DNA of 64,000 nucleotides from Bifidobacterium vansinderenii (GTDB lineage Bacteria > Actinomycetota > Actinomycetes > Actinomycetales > Bifidobacteriaceae): positions 29,443 through 93,442 of the forward strand of contig NZ_NEWD01000020.1 in assembly GCF_002234915.1 (NCBI RefSeq). Direction: 5' to 3'. Both the position numbers and the translations under genes were made by a program. Positions 63,536 through 64,000 of this stretch are shown piece by piece (position 1 is the first letter of the stretch; each line of letters starts with the position of its first letter). The notes under the pieces were generated by a model, which was not told the origin of the DNA, searched no databases, and was given only the letters and a program-made list of their open reading frames with translations.

Positions 63536-64000
63536 GAGGACGAAATCCAGCAAGGCGAAGAAATGCCCCGTGTGCGGGTCGGCGATGAAGCGGAACGGCA
63601 GGACGAGGGCGGGAACCCAGCGGTGGATGTGCGTCGCGTGTTCGCTGACCGGGGTCATGCGTCAGCAGGACGCGGAACGTGGCAGGCAGCTCGACGCGTT
63701 CCTCGGCTGGCTGCTCGGCCGCGCGTCCCAGTCCTCATGCGACGCGCACGGCGATGCGCGGGCATTGCGCAAGCGGACAGCGTGGTGCTGGAACATCCGG
63801 CCCGAGATTCCCCCGTGCACGGTGAAGCATCACACGGTGATGGCGGACGGCACGTACATGAGCCACGGCTGGTGCCTGATCACGGCGGTCGACGGCGAAA
63901 GCGGCGAGGTGCTGGGTTCCCAGTGGTGCCCGCATGAGTCGAAGGCGGCCTACGTTGCGCTGTTCTCGCGCATCCCCTCGCCCGACGTGCTGGTCACGGA
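63536..64000 (+). mobile_element. IS1249-like transposase, 3' end outside the window
   Basis: An open frame from the ATG at 63536 runs off the window after 155 residues. It starts with a zinc ribbon (CPVCGSAMKRNG, RWMCVACS), followed by basic helical sequence. Then come HHTVMADGTYM with a likely first catalytic Asp of a DDE domain, and GWCLITAVDGESGEVL. This is the pattern of IS1249/IS256-related transposases in bifidobacteria. The left end of the element was not fixed; an AT hairpin near 63485-63506 could mark it or a terminator. Confidence 0.8.

Noticed and set aside
1..64000. tRNA or rRNA genes
   Set aside because: I read the intergenic gaps and found no cloverleaf with a TTCGA-type arm or rRNA segment; small ncRNAs cannot be excluded by eye.

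Overview
The window looks like a Bifidobacterium chromosome segment. It is GC-rich, has actinobacterial-type genes (Pst/PHO-box phosphate uptake, orphan lipoylated GcvH with lipoate ligase, a DeoR-galT-galK Leloir cluster, UPF0210 plus its ACT partner, App1-type phosphatase), and carries many dispersed palindromic intergenic repeats. Several genes appear leaderless, as is common in actinobacteria. The genus is inferred from gene content, not from any rRNA or search result.

Left housekeeping part (1-23.0 kb): the end of an ABC exporter, an aldo/keto reductase, a membrane-anchored HNH nuclease, MntH, a SenX3/RegX3-like histidine kinase and response regulator in convergent orientation, then pstSCAB behind a PHO box. 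After these come a secreted G5/transglycosylase protein, thioredoxin, a Nudix-like DUF4916 protein, an alpha/beta hydrolase, NudC, an L,D-transpeptidase, GcvH, an App1-like phosphatase and an oligopeptidase B.

Accessory part (23.1-45.0 kb): about 22 kb of mostly unrecognised large genes between ptrB and leuB. It holds two paralogous ~780-residue proteins (duplicated N-terminal module, S1-like OB folds, possible RelE-like tail), a HerA/VirD4-like ATPase, an 828-residue and a 271-residue protein of unknown family, a caspase-like protease, a SLOG-like protein, a TPR/Sel1-like protein, a DUF3825-like protein, a DUF4062-STAND NTPase and a deoxyribosyltransferase-like/Sel1 protein. A secreted metalloprotease also lies here and may be unrelated. 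Three dispersed genes (the ATPase, one S1 paralogue and the DUF3825-like gene) share a structured 5' leader with the same two-hairpin fold. This is the best evidence that the island is one regulated system. Its content resembles NTP-dependent conflict (anti-phage or programmed cell death) systems, but I recognise no described system with this composition.

Right housekeeping part (45.1-64.0 kb): leuB, a TM2-domain gene frameshifted in a TG repeat, lipoate ligase, a PyrD with mixed class features, an old-yellow-enzyme oxidoreductase, a class A penicillin-binding protein, a Crp/Fnr regulator and a polyprenol-phosphate mannosyltransferase-like enzyme. Then come an exactly 52-bp-periodic repeat array, the deoR-galT-galK cluster, a MATE exporter, UPF0210 with its ACT protein, and the start of an IS1249-like transposase cut by the window end. 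I saw no rRNA, tRNA or CRISPR array.
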